DNA of 64,000 nucleotides from Salinimicrobium sp035607535 (GCF_035607535.1 NZ_JAYDZX010000006.1:151777-215776), one strand, 5' to 3'. Shown: positions 43,201-52,600, numbered from the stretch's first letter. Notes: a model not told the origin generated them from the sequence alone. Numbers and translations are program-made.

Positions 43201-43278
43201 GCATTTTTCACCGTTTTTCCTTTGCTAAAAGCTCAGGACATGTAAGGCCACGAAACCTGTTCGAAGCCATAAGTGTTA

Positions 43279-43584
43279 TCACACTTTGATCTCCACCTCT
43301 ACTCCACTTGGCAATTCAAGCTTCATTAAGGCATCGATAGTTTTTGAAGAAGAACTGTAGATATCCAAAAGTCTTTTGTAAGAACTTAACTGGAACTGCT
43401 CTCTCGACTTCTTGTTAACGTGCGGAGAACGCAATACAGTAAATATCTTCTTGTGAGTTGGTAACGGAATAGGTCCTGTTACAACAGCTCCCGTACTTTT
43501 TACGGTTTTCACGATCTTTTCGGCAGATTTATCTACCAGGTTGTGATCGTAAGATTTTAGTTTTATTCTGATTTTTTGACTCAT
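43279..43584 (-). CDS. rpsJ: 30S ribosomal protein S10
   Basis: A 101-residue uS10 (E. coli 103). IRIKLKSYDHNLVDKSAEKI and GPIPLPTHKKIFTVLRSPHV are diagnostic. It follows fusA after 11 bp, with no tuf gene between, which is the normal arrangement in Bacteroidota. It may also act in antitermination with NusB. Confidence 0.97.
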   Translation of the reverse strand: MSQKIRIKLKSYDHNLVDKSAEKIVKTVKSTGAVVTGPIPLPTHKKIFTVLRSPHVNKKSREQFQLSSYKRLLDIYSSSSKTIDALMKLELPSGVEVEIKV

Positions 43585-43595
43585 TTTCCTGATAA

Positions 43596-45707
43596 TTAAT
43601 CGTTAGCGGATCCCTTAGCTGCTTTAATTACTTCTTCTGAAACATTCGAAGGAGTTTCAGCATAATGAGAGAATTCCATAGTAGAAGTTGCACGACCCGA
43701 TGAAAGGGTACGAAGTGTAGTTACATATCCAAACATTTCAGAAAGTGGAACTTCAGCTTTAATAACTTTCGCTCCAGAACGATCTGACATGTTGTTCACC
43801 TGCCCTCTACGTCTGTTCAAATCTCCTACAATATCTCCCATGTTCTCTTCGGGAGTAACTACCTCTACTTTCATGATTGGCTCAAGGATCACAGCACCTG
43901 CTTTTTTAGCAGCAACTTTATAACCCATTTTAGCAGCCAATTCGAACGAAAGTTGATCGGAATCCACAGGGTGGAAAGATCCATCAACAAGATTAACTTT
44001 TAGAGTATCCATGGTAAACCCTGCAAGAGGACCATTCTTCATTGCTTCTCTAAAACCTTTTTCTACAGAAGGAATAAATTCTTTTGGAATACGTCCACCT
44101 TTGATCTCATCAACAAATTGAAGTCCGGGTCCTTTGAAATCTTCATCTGCAGGCCCTAACTTAAAGACGATATCACCAAATTTACCACGACCACCAGATT
44201 GCTTCTTATAAACTTCTCTGTGATCTGTAGATTTAGTAACAGCTTCTTTGTACTCAACCTGAGGCTGCCCCTGGTTAACTTCAACTTTAAATTCTCTTTT
44301 AAGACGATCTACAAGGATCTCAAGGTGAAGCTCACCCATTCCTGAGATAATTGTTTGACCTGAAGCCTCATCGGTTTTCACCTGGAAAGTTGGATCTTCT
44401 TCAGCTAGTTTAGCTAAAGCCATACCCATTTTATCAACATCGGCCTTAGTTTTTGGCTCAACAGAGATACCAATTACCGGCTCCGGGAAAGACATAGACT
44501 CAAGCACGATTGGGTGCTTCTCATCTGTCATGGTATCCCCGGTCTTAATATCTTTAAATCCAACCGCTGCACCAATATCACCAGCTTCAATTCTATCAAT
44601 TGGCTGTTGCTTGTTGGCGTGCATCTGATAAATACGTGAAATACGCTCTTTTTTACCTGAACGCGTGTTCAAAATATAAGAACCTGCATCAAGAGTACCT
44701 GAATAAACTCTAAAGAAGGCCAATCGTCCTACGAAAGGATCTGTAGCGATCTTGAATGCAAGTGCAGAGAAAGGAGATTCTACATTAGGCTTACGGCTCT
44801 CTTCTTTTTCTGTTTCAGGATTAACACCTACGATAGCCTCAACATCTACAGGAGAAGGAAGGTAACGCATAACCGCATCAAGCATAGCCTGAACTCCTTT
44901 ATTCTTAAAGGCAGACCCACACATCATTGGAATAATGGACATATCTATTGTTGCAGCTCTAAGCGCAGCAATTATCTCATCCTCCGTAATAGAATTCTCA
45001 TCCTCGAAGAATTTCTCCATAAGAGCCTCATCATACTCAGCAACTGCCTCAACTAATTTAGCCCTATACTCATTTACATCATTCTCTAGTTCAGCAGGAA
45101 TATCAATAGTCTCATAGGTCATTCCAAAATCCTCCTCATTCCAAACAATTGCCTTTTTGGAAATAAGATCAACCACTCCTTTAAAATCGATTTCTTCTCC
45201 TATTGGAATTTGAAGTGGAACCGGATTACCTCCAAGCATTTCTTTAACCTGATTACACACATTAAAGAAATCTGCTCCCTGACGATCCATTTTATTTACA
45301 AATCCAAGTCTTGGAACTCGATATTTGTCGGCTTGCCTCCATACAGTTTCAGACTGAGGCTCAACACCATCAACCGCGCTGAAAAGAGCAACCATTCCGT
45401 CCAGCACACGTAAAGAACGTTCTACCTCTACGGTAAAATCAACGTGCCCCGGAGTATCAATAATATTTACAGTGAATTCCTGATCGCGGTAATTCCACTT
45501 ACAGTGAGTAGCAGCCGAAGTAATGGTAATTCCACGCTCCTGCTCCTGCTCCATCCAGTCCATAGTGGCCGCCCCATCATGAACCTCACCAATTTTATGA
45601 CTAATACCGGTGTAGAAAAGAATTCGCTCTGTTGTTGTAGTCTTACCTGCATCAATATGCGCAGCAATACCAATATTTCGTGTGAATTTTAAATCTCTTT
45701 GTGCCAT
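43596..45707 (-). CDS. fusA: Elongation factor G
   Basis: A 703-residue translocase GTPase (E. coli 704). G-domain motifs are AAHIDAGKTTTTERILFYTG (residues 15-34), RGITITSAATHC, DTPGHVDFTVEVERSLRVLD and NKMDRQGADF. Domains II-V follow with FPEPVIGISVEPKTKADVDK and EPIMKVEVVTPEENMGDIVG. Length and order show the canonical translocation EF-G rather than a recycling paralogue. It is 3 bp downstream of rpsG. Confidence 0.98.
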   Translation of the reverse strand: MAQRDLKFTRNIGIAAHIDAGKTTTTERILFYTGISHKIGEVHDGAATMDWMEQEQERGITITSAATHCKWNYRDQEFTVNIIDTPGHVDFTVEVERSLRVLDGMVALFSAVDGVEPQSETVWRQADKYRVPRLGFVNKMDRQGADFFNVCNQVKEMLGGNPVPLQIPIGEEIDFKGVVDLISKKAIVWNEEDFGMTYETIDIPAELENDVNEYRAKLVEAVAEYDEALMEKFFEDENSITEDEIIAALRAATIDMSIIPMMCGSAFKNKGVQAMLDAVMRYLPSPVDVEAIVGVNPETEKEESRKPNVESPFSALAFKIATDPFVGRLAFFRVYSGTLDAGSYILNTRSGKKERISRIYQMHANKQQPIDRIEAGDIGAAVGFKDIKTGDTMTDEKHPIVLESMSFPEPVIGISVEPKTKADVDKMGMALAKLAEEDPTFQVKTDEASGQTIISGMGELHLEILVDRLKREFKVEVNQGQPQVEYKEAVTKSTDHREVYKKQSGGRGKFGDIVFKLGPADEDFKGPGLQFVDEIKGGRIPKEFIPSVEKGFREAMKNGPLAGFTMDTLKVNLVDGSFHPVDSDQLSFELAAKMGYKVAAKKAGAVILEPIMKVEVVTPEENMGDIVGDLNRRRGQVNNMSDRSGAKVIKAEVPLSEMFGYVTTLRTLSSGRATSTMEFSHYAETPSNVSEEVIKAAKGSAND

Positions 45708-45710
45708 GTT

Positions 45711-46187
45711 TTAAAATCTAAAGTGAGAGAATGCTTTGTTAGCTTCAGCCATTTTATGAGTATCAACTCTCTTCTTAACAGCCGCACCTTCTTCTTTAGC
45801 CGCAGCGAGGATTTCAGCCGCAAGTCCTTGCGCCATAGATTTCTCGTTACGCTTTCTTGAGTAAGATATCAACCACTTCATGGCAGTTGAAACTTTACGA
45901 TCTGGTCTAATCTGCATTGGGATCTGAAAAGTAGCACCTCCAACCCTACGACTACGCACTTCTACGTGCGGCATAACATTAGAAAGAGCATCTTTCCACA
46001 GCTCCAAAGCAGTTTTTTCTTCGTCTTGTTTTTTCTCCTCTACGATAGCAATAGCATCATAGAAAACCTTAAAGGCAACAGATTTTTTACCATCCCACAT
46101 CATCATGTTAACAAAACGAGTTACTAACTGATCGTTAAACTTTGGATCTGGTAAAAGTGGCCTTTTTTTCGCCTGTCTTTTTCTCAT
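45711..46187 (-). CDS. rpsG: 30S ribosomal protein S7
   Basis: A 158-residue uS7. MRKRQAKKRPLLPDPKFNDQ begins it, and VRSRRVGGATFQIPMQIRPD is the signature. S7 is the str-operon autoregulator in E. coli. It is 45 bp from rpsL. Confidence 0.97.
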   Translation of the reverse strand: MRKRQAKKRPLLPDPKFNDQLVTRFVNMMMWDGKKSVAFKVFYDAIAIVEEKKQDEEKTALELWKDALSNVMPHVEVRSRRVGGATFQIPMQIRPDRKVSTAMKWLISYSRKRNEKSMAQGLAAEILAAAKEEGAAVKKRVDTHKMAEANKAFSHFRF

Positions 46188-46232
46188 TTCTTCTTTGTAA
46201 TAAGTTAATTGTTACTTGCCCTGAAAATAAAA

Positions 46233-46607
46233 TTACTTCTTAGGCTTCTTAGCACCATACTTTGAACGTCTCTGTGTTCTTCCTGCAACACCGGCAGTAT
46301 CCAGAGCACCACGTACAATATGATACCTAACTCCAGGCAAATCTTTAACTCTTCCGCCTCTAACCAATACTATCGAGTGCTCCTGGAGGTTGTGACCTTC
46401 ACCGGGAATGTAAGCGTTCACCTCTTTTCCATTAGTCAACCTTACCCTTGCTACTTTACGCATAGCAGAGTTAGGCTTCTTAGGTGTAGTGGTGTAAACA
46501 CGTGTACAAACTCCCCGTCTTTGAGGGCACGAATCCAAAGCAGCCGATTTACTCTTCTTGGTAATTGTGGCTCTTCCTTTTCGTACTAATTGTGAAATTG
46601 TTGGCAT
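46233..46607 (-). CDS. rpsL: 30S ribosomal protein S12
   Basis: A 124-residue uS12, first gene of the cluster. The ATG at 46607 gives MPTISQLVRKGRATITKKSK; the frame reaches back to 46691, but that part crosses the promoter. YTTTPKKPNSAMRKVARVRL and VRGGRVKDLPGVRYHIVRGA hold the two lysines where streptomycin-resistance changes occur; both are wild type. Length equals E. coli. Confidence 0.97.
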   Translation of the reverse strand: MPTISQLVRKGRATITKKSKSAALDSCPQRRGVCTRVYTTTPKKPNSAMRKVARVRLTNGKEVNAYIPGEGHNLQEHSIVLVRGGRVKDLPGVRYHIVRGALDTAGVAGRTQRRSKYGAKKPKK

Positions 46608-46949
46608 AATTTCTTTTACACTAATTATTATTTGATATAATCCCTTTTTTAAAAAGGTCTGCAAAGGTAGAAATAAAACTGAATTATTCAAACCTTAATA
46701 AATTAATTTTCAAGAGAATTAATTGGATCTGCACTTCCTCAATTCAATTTCTAAACATAACCGGTATACCTTTTAACAATCCTAACCTGATCAGAACTTA
46801 ACACGAATAGTTCATTTTTGAGTAATTGGGATTACCATTATTACCACAAGAACTGCTTCGGCCTTGATTATTAACAAACTACATTAAATGCACAGTTTCT
46901 TAAATTTCGTTAATAAAACCTTAAATCTTGTAGCCGAAACAAGAACAAA
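46608..46949. other. Divergent intergenic region between rpsL and the susC leader
   Basis: The 342 bp hold the ribosomal promoter on the minus strand, one half-site of the dispersed palindrome (CATTTTTGAG near 46813-46822) and an AATTAATT inverted pair (46701-46724). No exact plus-strand -7 box is seen for susC; TAAATTTC near 46899 is one mismatch away. No gene is visible. Confidence 0.5.
46662..46692 (-). promoter_or_regulatory. Promoter of the str-S10-spc-alpha cluster
   Basis: On the minus strand TTTG (46689-46692), 19 nt and TACCTTTG (46662-46669) match the Bacteroidota consensus TTTG-N19-TAnnTTTG exactly. This gives a leader of about 50 nt before rpsL. It is the best promoter match in the window. 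Confidence 0.75.
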
Positions 46950-47036
46950 ATGAAGTTTCTAAGAAAAAAAGTTGCTTGGATGACAATTAATCATCAAATT
47001 TGGCCTTGGCTAATTCAAACAAATCTTATAAAATGA
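46950..47036 (+). CDS. 28-codon leader ORF overlapping susC
   Basis: ATG at 46950 opens a 28-codon frame that begins MKFLRKKVAW, contains WPW and ends LIK. Its TGA (47034-47036) overlaps the susC ATG (47033-47035) as ATGA. The peptide is basic and has three tryptophans. The overlap suggests translational coupling or a regulatory leader peptide. It could also be chance, or a remnant of a longer SusC N-terminus in another frame. Confidence 0.5.
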   Translation: MKFLRKKVAWMTINHQIWPWLIQTNLIK

Positions 47037-50000
47037 AAACAAAGTTTAGTGGAATTCTAACGCTATTACTGGCGTTAGTTGTGCAAATTACGTTTGCACA
47101 AGAACAGCGAACAATCACCGGGACGGTGACCGATGACAGCGGTATGCCCCTCCCCGGAGTTAACGTTCTGGTAAAAGGCACCACCCGTGGGGTGCAAACA
47201 GGTTTTGATGGAGATTACTCTATTGAAGCGAGCCCGGGAGAAGTTCTTGTATTTTCCTTTCTTGGAATGCAAACAAGAGAATACACTGTTGCCAATGTAA
47301 ACACCATTGATGTTGTACTTCAACCCGATGCTGCTCAATTGGAAGAAGTTGTAGTAACAGCTTTAGGTATTTCCCGTGAAAAGAGATCTATTGGTTACGC
47401 AACACAGGAAGTTTCCGGTGAAGAGGTTTCAACGGTCAAGACAGACAACGTGATCAATAACCTTTCCGGTAAAGTTAGTGGGGTCCAGATTAGAGCCAAC
47501 AACAACTTTGGAGGATCGGCTAACTTCCTTATTCGCGGGGTTAGTTCCCTAACAGGTAACAACCAGCCTCTTTTCGTCATCGACGGTATTCCAATTTCGA
47601 ACCAGATTAATAACACTGCTGCACAAAGAGGAGGAAGTACGGGCTATGATTATGGTAACGCTGCTTCCGATATCAACCCGGAAGATGTTGCGTCCATCAA
47701 CGTTCTTAAAGGAGCTGCTGCATCTGCGATCTACGGATCTCGAGGTGCCAACGGGGTAGTAATCATTACTACTAAATCTGGACAGCAGGGAAGAATGAAA
47801 GTGAGCGTAAGTTCAAGTGTAACTGTTGGTGAGATTGACAAGTCAACTTTTATTGAATATCAAGATGAATACGGAGCTGGATACGGACCTTACTATGGTG
47901 CTCCAGATTTTGACGGTTATTTCGAGTTATTCGATGTTGACGGTGATGGAACAACAGATCAGGTAGTACCTACCTATGATGATGCTTCATATGGTGCTCC
48001 TTTAAATGGCCAAGTGGTATTCCAGTGGGATGCTTTTGTGCCAGATCACCCAAATTACCTTCAGCCAAGGCCTTATGTAGCAGGTGCTACTACTCCGGTT
48101 GATTTCTTTGAAACATCACTTCAGTTCAACAACTCTGTTGCTGTTTCAGGAGGTACCGAAAAAATGACCTACAGATTAGGTTACACTAATTTTGATCAAA
48201 CAGGGATGCTTCCAAATTCCAACCTGAACAAGAACTCCTTTAACTTGAATGGAGATATTCAGGTCACAGACAATCTTAGTGCAGGAGCATCAGCCAACTT
48301 CATAGTTCAGAGAACTACAGGAAGGAACTCTACAGGATATAGCGACAACCTTATGTCTCAGTTCCGTCAGTGGTGGCAGGTAAACGTGGATATGGATTCT
48401 CAGAGAGAAATCTTTGAGCAAACAGGACAAAACATCTCCTGGAACCACGAAGGTGCTTTAGGTGGATCTTACCTACAACCTCATTACTGGGATAACCCAT
48501 ACTGGACGCGTTATAGAAACTATCAAACGGATAGAAGAAATCGTTTCTACGGAAACCTGTTTGCTTCCTATAATGTTACCGACTGGCTTGACGTTACAGC
48601 AAAAGGAGCCGTTGACACCTACTCTGAATTAAGAGAGGAAAGAAGAGCTATTGGTTCTGTAGCTGCACCATTTGGTGTACTTAGAGATGATGAAACATCT
48701 GGTTATGACCGTAAAGATGTAGATTTCACAGAATACAACTATGACCTTATGGCCAATGTGAACAGAGACTTTGGTGATGACTTTAGCCTTGCGGGTGTTG
48801 CAGGTATTAACTTGAGAAGAGAAACTTATAGCTTCTACCACCAGGCAACTGCCGGAGGTCTTATTGCACCTGGCATCTTCGCCTTGAGCAACTCTGTAAA
48901 CACAAATCCAAAACCCGTTGAGATCCTTCAGGAAAAAGAAGTAGTTGGTTATTATGGCCAAGCTTCTGTGGGTTACCAGAATACAGCGTATTTGGATGGA
49001 ACATATCGTTATGATATTTCATCTGCTCTTCCTCCGGATGAAAATGGATACGGATATTTTGCGGTAAGTTCCAGTTTGATCTTCTCTAACCTTTTTGATT
49101 CGGATTGGTTCAGCTTCGGAAAACTTAGAGCTGGTTATGCGGAAGTTGGTAATGACCTTCCTGCTAACAACGTTTACGACACCTATAACATCCTCAACAA
49201 TTTTGGACAGGCAGCACTGTTCTCTTTCCCGGGAACTAAGCAAAATGAAGAATTGAAGCCAGAAAGAACAAAAGAGATCGAAGTAGGTCTTGAAACCCGT
49301 ATGTGGCAGAACCGCGTAGGGCTTGATCTTACCTGGTATAAGAAAAACACAGAGAATCAGTTAATGCCGGTATCTCTTTCTACTGCAACCGGCTTCTCTA
49401 ACAGATGGGTCAACGCGGGTGAGCTTCAAAATAAAGGTGTTGAAGCAAGATTACACTTAGTTCCTGTTACTACAGACGACTGGAACTGGACAATGGACAT
49501 CAACTGGTCGAAAAATGAGAACCTGGTAGTAGATCTTTATGGAGATCAGGAAAACCTGGTACTGGCAAGCTACCAAGGTGGTGTTTCCCTTAACGCAACT
49601 GTAGGACAGCCATACAACACCCTTAGAGGTACAGGATATCAGTATCTTGACGGACAGAGAGTGGTCAACGCAAGTGGATATTATGTCGCTGTAGCCGACC
49701 AGGTGATCGGTGATGCAAATCCAGATTGGAACGGAGGTGTTTCCAACAAGATCTCATACAAAAATCTCGCTTTAAGTTTTCTTGTAGACGTGCAGAAAGG
49801 TGGAGATGTTTTCTCACTTGACTTACACTACGGTAAAGGAACCGGACTTCCTGACTTTACAGCAGGACTTAATGAGCTTGGAAATCCTGTAAGGGATCCT
49901 GTATCTGAAGGTGGTGGTGTATTGAACGAAGGGGTAACTGCCGATGGACAACCAAACACGACTCGTGCAAGAGCCGATTTCTATGGTGGTGCATTCTACT

Positions 50001-50287
50001 GGGGTAACTCTAGCAGAAACCCTAACCAAATCAATGTATATGATGCTTCATATGTGAAGCTGAGAGAATTGGCTCTATCTTATAGAATGCCGGTTAAAGA
50101 ATGGTTTGGAGATTCAATGAATGCAGGTACGATTTCCTTGATTGGAAGAAACCTTTGGATCATTGACAAAAATGTTCCTTTTGCTGATCCGGAATCAGGT
50201 CTTGGTGCAGGTAACGCTCAGGGATATCTATCAGGTTCTTACCCAACGCTACGTACAGTTGGTTTAAGTGTAAACTTTGAATTTTAA
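47033..50287 (+). CDS. SusC/RagA-family TonB-linked outer-membrane protein
   Basis: A 1084-residue TonB-dependent importer. The ATG at 47033 is chosen because it starts a clean signal peptide (MKTKFSGILTLLLALV..TFAQ); the frame continues upstream to a TTG without one. A carboxypeptidase-D-like domain (about 25-100: ITGTVTDDSGMPLPGVNVLV) precedes the plug (about 110-240) with VSSLTGNNQPLFVIDGIPIS and AIYGSRGANGVVIITTKSG. The rest is the 22-strand barrel, ending LRTVGLSVNFEF. DVDGDGTTD near residue 302 looks like a calcium-binding loop. The paired SusD follows 12 bp later. No CAZyme, peptidase or regulator is adjacent, so the substrate is unknown. Confidence 0.95.
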   Translation: MKTKFSGILTLLLALVVQITFAQEQRTITGTVTDDSGMPLPGVNVLVKGTTRGVQTGFDGDYSIEASPGEVLVFSFLGMQTREYTVANVNTIDVVLQPDAAQLEEVVVTALGISREKRSIGYATQEVSGEEVSTVKTDNVINNLSGKVSGVQIRANNNFGGSANFLIRGVSSLTGNNQPLFVIDGIPISNQINNTAAQRGGSTGYDYGNAASDINPEDVASINVLKGAAASAIYGSRGANGVVIITTKSGQQGRMKVSVSSSVTVGEIDKSTFIEYQDEYGAGYGPYYGAPDFDGYFELFDVDGDGTTDQVVPTYDDASYGAPLNGQVVFQWDAFVPDHPNYLQPRPYVAGATTPVDFFETSLQFNNSVAVSGGTEKMTYRLGYTNFDQTGMLPNSNLNKNSFNLNGDIQVTDNLSAGASANFIVQRTTGRNSTGYSDNLMSQFRQWWQVNVDMDSQREIFEQTGQNISWNHEGALGGSYLQPHYWDNPYWTRYRNYQTDRRNRFYGNLFASYNVTDWLDVTAKGAVDTYSELREERRAIGSVAAPFGVLRDDETSGYDRKDVDFTEYNYDLMANVNRDFGDDFSLAGVAGINLRRETYSFYHQATAGGLIAPGIFALSNSVNTNPKPVEILQEKEVVGYYGQASVGYQNTAYLDGTYRYDISSALPPDENGYGYFAVSSSLIFSNLFDSDWFSFGKLRAGYAEVGNDLPANNVYDTYNILNNFGQAALFSFPGTKQNEELKPERTKEIEVGLETRMWQNRVGLDLTWYKKNTENQLMPVSLSTATGFSNRWVNAGELQNKGVEARLHLVPVTTDDWNWTMDINWSKNENLVVDLYGDQENLVLASYQGGVSLNATVGQPYNTLRGTGYQYLDGQRVVNASGYYVAVADQVIGDANPDWNGGVSNKISYKNLALSFLVDVQKGGDVFSLDLHYGKGTGLPDFTAGLNELGNPVRDPVSEGGGVLNEGVTADGQPNTTRARADFYGGAFYWGNSSRNPNQINVYDASYVKLRELALSYRMPVKEWFGDSMNAGTISLIGRNLWIIDKNVPFADPESGLGAGNAQGYLSGSYPTLRTVGLSVNFEF

Positions 50288-50299
50288 TTTTAGAAAAAA

Positions 50300-51730
50300 A
50301 TGAAAAAAATATTCTTAACAATATTTTGTTTTAGCATTCTCCTCGCTTCATGTGAAGTTGATGAAGGCTTAAACATTGACAAAAAAAATCCTACCGAAGT
50401 ACCGGGAAGTGGACTTTTCACGAACGCTACGCGTAACTTCTTTGACCTCATGCAGTCGGCTAGTGTAAACTTTAATGTTTTCAGACTGTACTCCCAATAT
50501 TGGGCACAGACCACTTATCCTGATGAAAGCCAGTACAACCAGGTTACTCGTAATATTAGCGAGAATATGTGGAATACCATCTACAGGGATGTACTTCAGG
50601 ATCTAAAAGGAGCACGTGAGACTCTTATTGAAAATGAAGCCGATAATTTGGATAATAAATTGGCCATTATTGAGTTCATGGAAGTTTACTCTTATGCTTT
50701 CCTTGTAGAAACATTTGGTAACGTTCCTTACACCGAAGCTCTTGACCCAACCAATCCTTCTCCTGTTTATGATGATGCTGAAACGATCTATGCCGACCTT
50801 TTTAGTCGTCTGAACGCGGCAATCGCACAGATGGATCCTTCTGGTGAAGGTTTTGAGCCAGAACAAGACCCTGTATACAATGGAGACATGACAGGATGGT
50901 ACAAGGCTGCTAATTCTTTAAAATTAAGAATGGCAATGCGTTTAGCTGAAGTTGACATTGCAGGCGTTAATTCTCAGACCGCAGCAGAAGAAGCTGCTTC
51001 AGATCTTAATGACTTGATCCTTAGCAACCAATACAACTTTGGTATTAAATATCTTGGCGGTGCGCCAAACACCAACCCAGTGTGGGTATCACTTGTTCAA
51101 AGTGGACGCACCGATTTCGTGGGTGCTAATACGTTCGTTGATGTACTTGAGGATCTTGATGACCCAAGACTTGAAGAGTACTTCCAAACTGTTGGAGGAG
51201 AATACATTGGAGGTGTTTATGGATCTGCGAACTCTCCTTCAAGTTTCTCGCTTCCTGGAGAACAACTTTATGACCCAACCTTACCAGGAAACGTGATTAC
51301 AGCGAGTGAAGTATACTTCCTGTTAGCAGAAGCTGCTGCAAGAGGATACAACGTTGGTGGAACTGCCGAAGAATTCTTCGAAGAAGGAGTCGTTGCTTCT
51401 GTTCTTGAATGGAACGCTGCAAGCGAAACTGAAGCTGAGGAATATGCGGCAAGAGCATGGGCTGAAACTCCTGGAGATGAGCTGGCTAAAATCGCTTACC
51501 AAAAATGGATCGCTCTTTATAATAATGGATTTGAAGGATGGACAGTTTACCGTCTGTTTGATGATGCACTACCTTTTAATGCACCACCAGAAATGACTTT
51601 GGAAGACATTCCAACTCGTTTCCTTTATCCAACTTCAGAAGCCACTTTGAACCCTTCAGGTTATCAAGCTGCGGCAAGTGCAATTGGAGGAGACACAAAA
51701 ACTACCAGATTATTCTTTGATGTAGAATAA
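50300..51730 (+). CDS. SusD/RagB-family surface lipoprotein
   Basis: A 476-residue substrate-binding lid for the SusC barrel. The lipoprotein signal ends LLASC (cysteine 18), followed by EVDEGLNIDKKNPTEV, where acidic residues after the cysteine fit a surface-export signal. The TPR-like helical region has YAFLVETFGNVPYTEALDPT and WYKAANSLKLRMAMRLAEVD, typical of the SusD-like-2 subfamily. It ends with SAIGGDTKTTRLFFDVE. It is co-transcribed with susC and has a strong terminator. Confidence 0.94.
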   Translation: MKKIFLTIFCFSILLASCEVDEGLNIDKKNPTEVPGSGLFTNATRNFFDLMQSASVNFNVFRLYSQYWAQTTYPDESQYNQVTRNISENMWNTIYRDVLQDLKGARETLIENEADNLDNKLAIIEFMEVYSYAFLVETFGNVPYTEALDPTNPSPVYDDAETIYADLFSRLNAAIAQMDPSGEGFEPEQDPVYNGDMTGWYKAANSLKLRMAMRLAEVDIAGVNSQTAAEEAASDLNDLILSNQYNFGIKYLGGAPNTNPVWVSLVQSGRTDFVGANTFVDVLEDLDDPRLEEYFQTVGGEYIGGVYGSANSPSSFSLPGEQLYDPTLPGNVITASEVYFLLAEAAARGYNVGGTAEEFFEEGVVASVLEWNAASETEAEEYAARAWAETPGDELAKIAYQKWIALYNNGFEGWTVYRLFDDALPFNAPPEMTLEDIPTRFLYPTSEATLNPSGYQAAASAIGGDTKTTRLFFDVE

Positions 51731-51752
51731 TTATGTAGAACTATTATAAGAA

Positions 51753-51786
51753 GCTAAGCTGCCGGTGAACCGGCAGCTTTTTTCTT
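51753..51786 (+). terminator. Intrinsic terminator of susCD
   Basis: A 10-bp GC-rich stem AAGCTGCCGG/CCGGCAGCTT with loop TGAA (51754-51780), followed by TTTTTC. It lies 25 nt past the susD stop. Confidence 0.93.
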
Positions 51787-51860
51787 TTATATTTATATAT
51801 ATATGCCATTATTTCATTACTTTTAATTCTCCCCTACAATTTCCTAACATAAAACTATTG

Positions 51861-52544
51861 ATGATGAAAAAACTTTTTGTACTACTGCTTTTGGCCCCAC
51901 TTCTTAGTCTCGCACAAAGTCGAGACCTAGGTCCAAGCAGCTCAATCTTTGCAAATAATCTAGGGGATTTTGCACTTCAAAAAATTGATAAGGTCTATAA
52001 CAGCGAATATTCAAATAACCTAAGTGGAAAAATGTACTTATTCGATGATTGGCAGCAGTGTATTGTGAAAACCAATCTTAAAGAGGAAGGACTAAATTTT
52101 GCTGTTCCATGTAACTACAATCTTTTCACAGATCAATTTGAAATGAAAGTGGATAATGAGGTGTATTTCCTTCAGCATGATGTTATTGTGGAAATCCAAC
52201 AAGGCAACAGGATTTTTATTCCTAACCGAAACTTCAGTGATGAGAATTCCACTGCTTATATGGAAATTCTAGGTGAAGGGGAGAAATTCGACCTCGTGAA
52301 GGTATACGACTTACACATAAAGGATGTTCAGTCTAAGAGATCATTAGGTCTTTATGAAAAAAAGATAATGACAAAAGATAAACTTTACTTTGTCGACCAG
52401 GTTAGTAACGAAATGATTGAAGTTCCGAGATCAAAAAGAAAAATTTACAACATTCTTGAATTGGATCCCGAAGACAGAAAACAAATCCACGGCAACATAA
52501 AGCGAACCGAAAATTTAGTGCAGGCGGTCCAACTCGCGGGCTAG
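51861..52544 (+). CDS. Secreted protein of unknown function
   Basis: A 227-residue protein from the ATG at 51861 (ATGATG; the second may be used). The signal peptide is MMKKLFVLLLLAPLLSLAQS. The longer frame to 51765 crosses the susCD terminator and is rejected. The mature part shows repeated short strands (KMYLFDDWQQCIVKTNLKEE, FEMKVDNEVYFLQHDVIVEI) and a basic C-terminus with ILELDPEDRKQIHGNIKRTE. I do not recognise a family. It follows susCD but is separated by the terminator, so a functional link is not shown. Confidence 0.75.
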   Translation: MMKKLFVLLLLAPLLSLAQSRDLGPSSSIFANNLGDFALQKIDKVYNSEYSNNLSGKMYLFDDWQQCIVKTNLKEEGLNFAVPCNYNLFTDQFEMKVDNEVYFLQHDVIVEIQQGNRIFIPNRNFSDENSTAYMEILGEGEKFDLVKVYDLHIKDVQSKRSLGLYEKKIMTKDKLYFVDQVSNEMIEVPRSKRKIYNILELDPEDRKQIHGNIKRTENLVQAVQLAG

Positions 52545-52566
52545 ATTTTTTTCCTTTGCGACATAA

Positions 52567-52598
52567 GAAAAACCATCCTCACGGGTGGTTTTTTTATA
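52567..52598 (+). terminator. Intrinsic terminator after the secreted protein gene
   Basis: The stem AAAACCAtCC/GGgTGGTTTT with loop TCAC is followed by TTTTT. It is 24 nt past the stop and just upstream of the rlmB promoter. Confidence 0.85.
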
Positions 52599-52600
52599 TC

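Noticed and set aside
43129..43278. Missing tuf gene as a deletion between fusA and rpsJ
   Set aside because: fusA and rpsJ are 11 bp apart, and absence of tuf at this place is normal for Bacteroidota.
47000..47032. Upstream extension of susC from TTG at 47000
   Set aside because: The ATG at 47033 starts a complete signal peptide, and the extension would place polar residues ahead of it. The same DNA encodes the leader ORF in a different frame.
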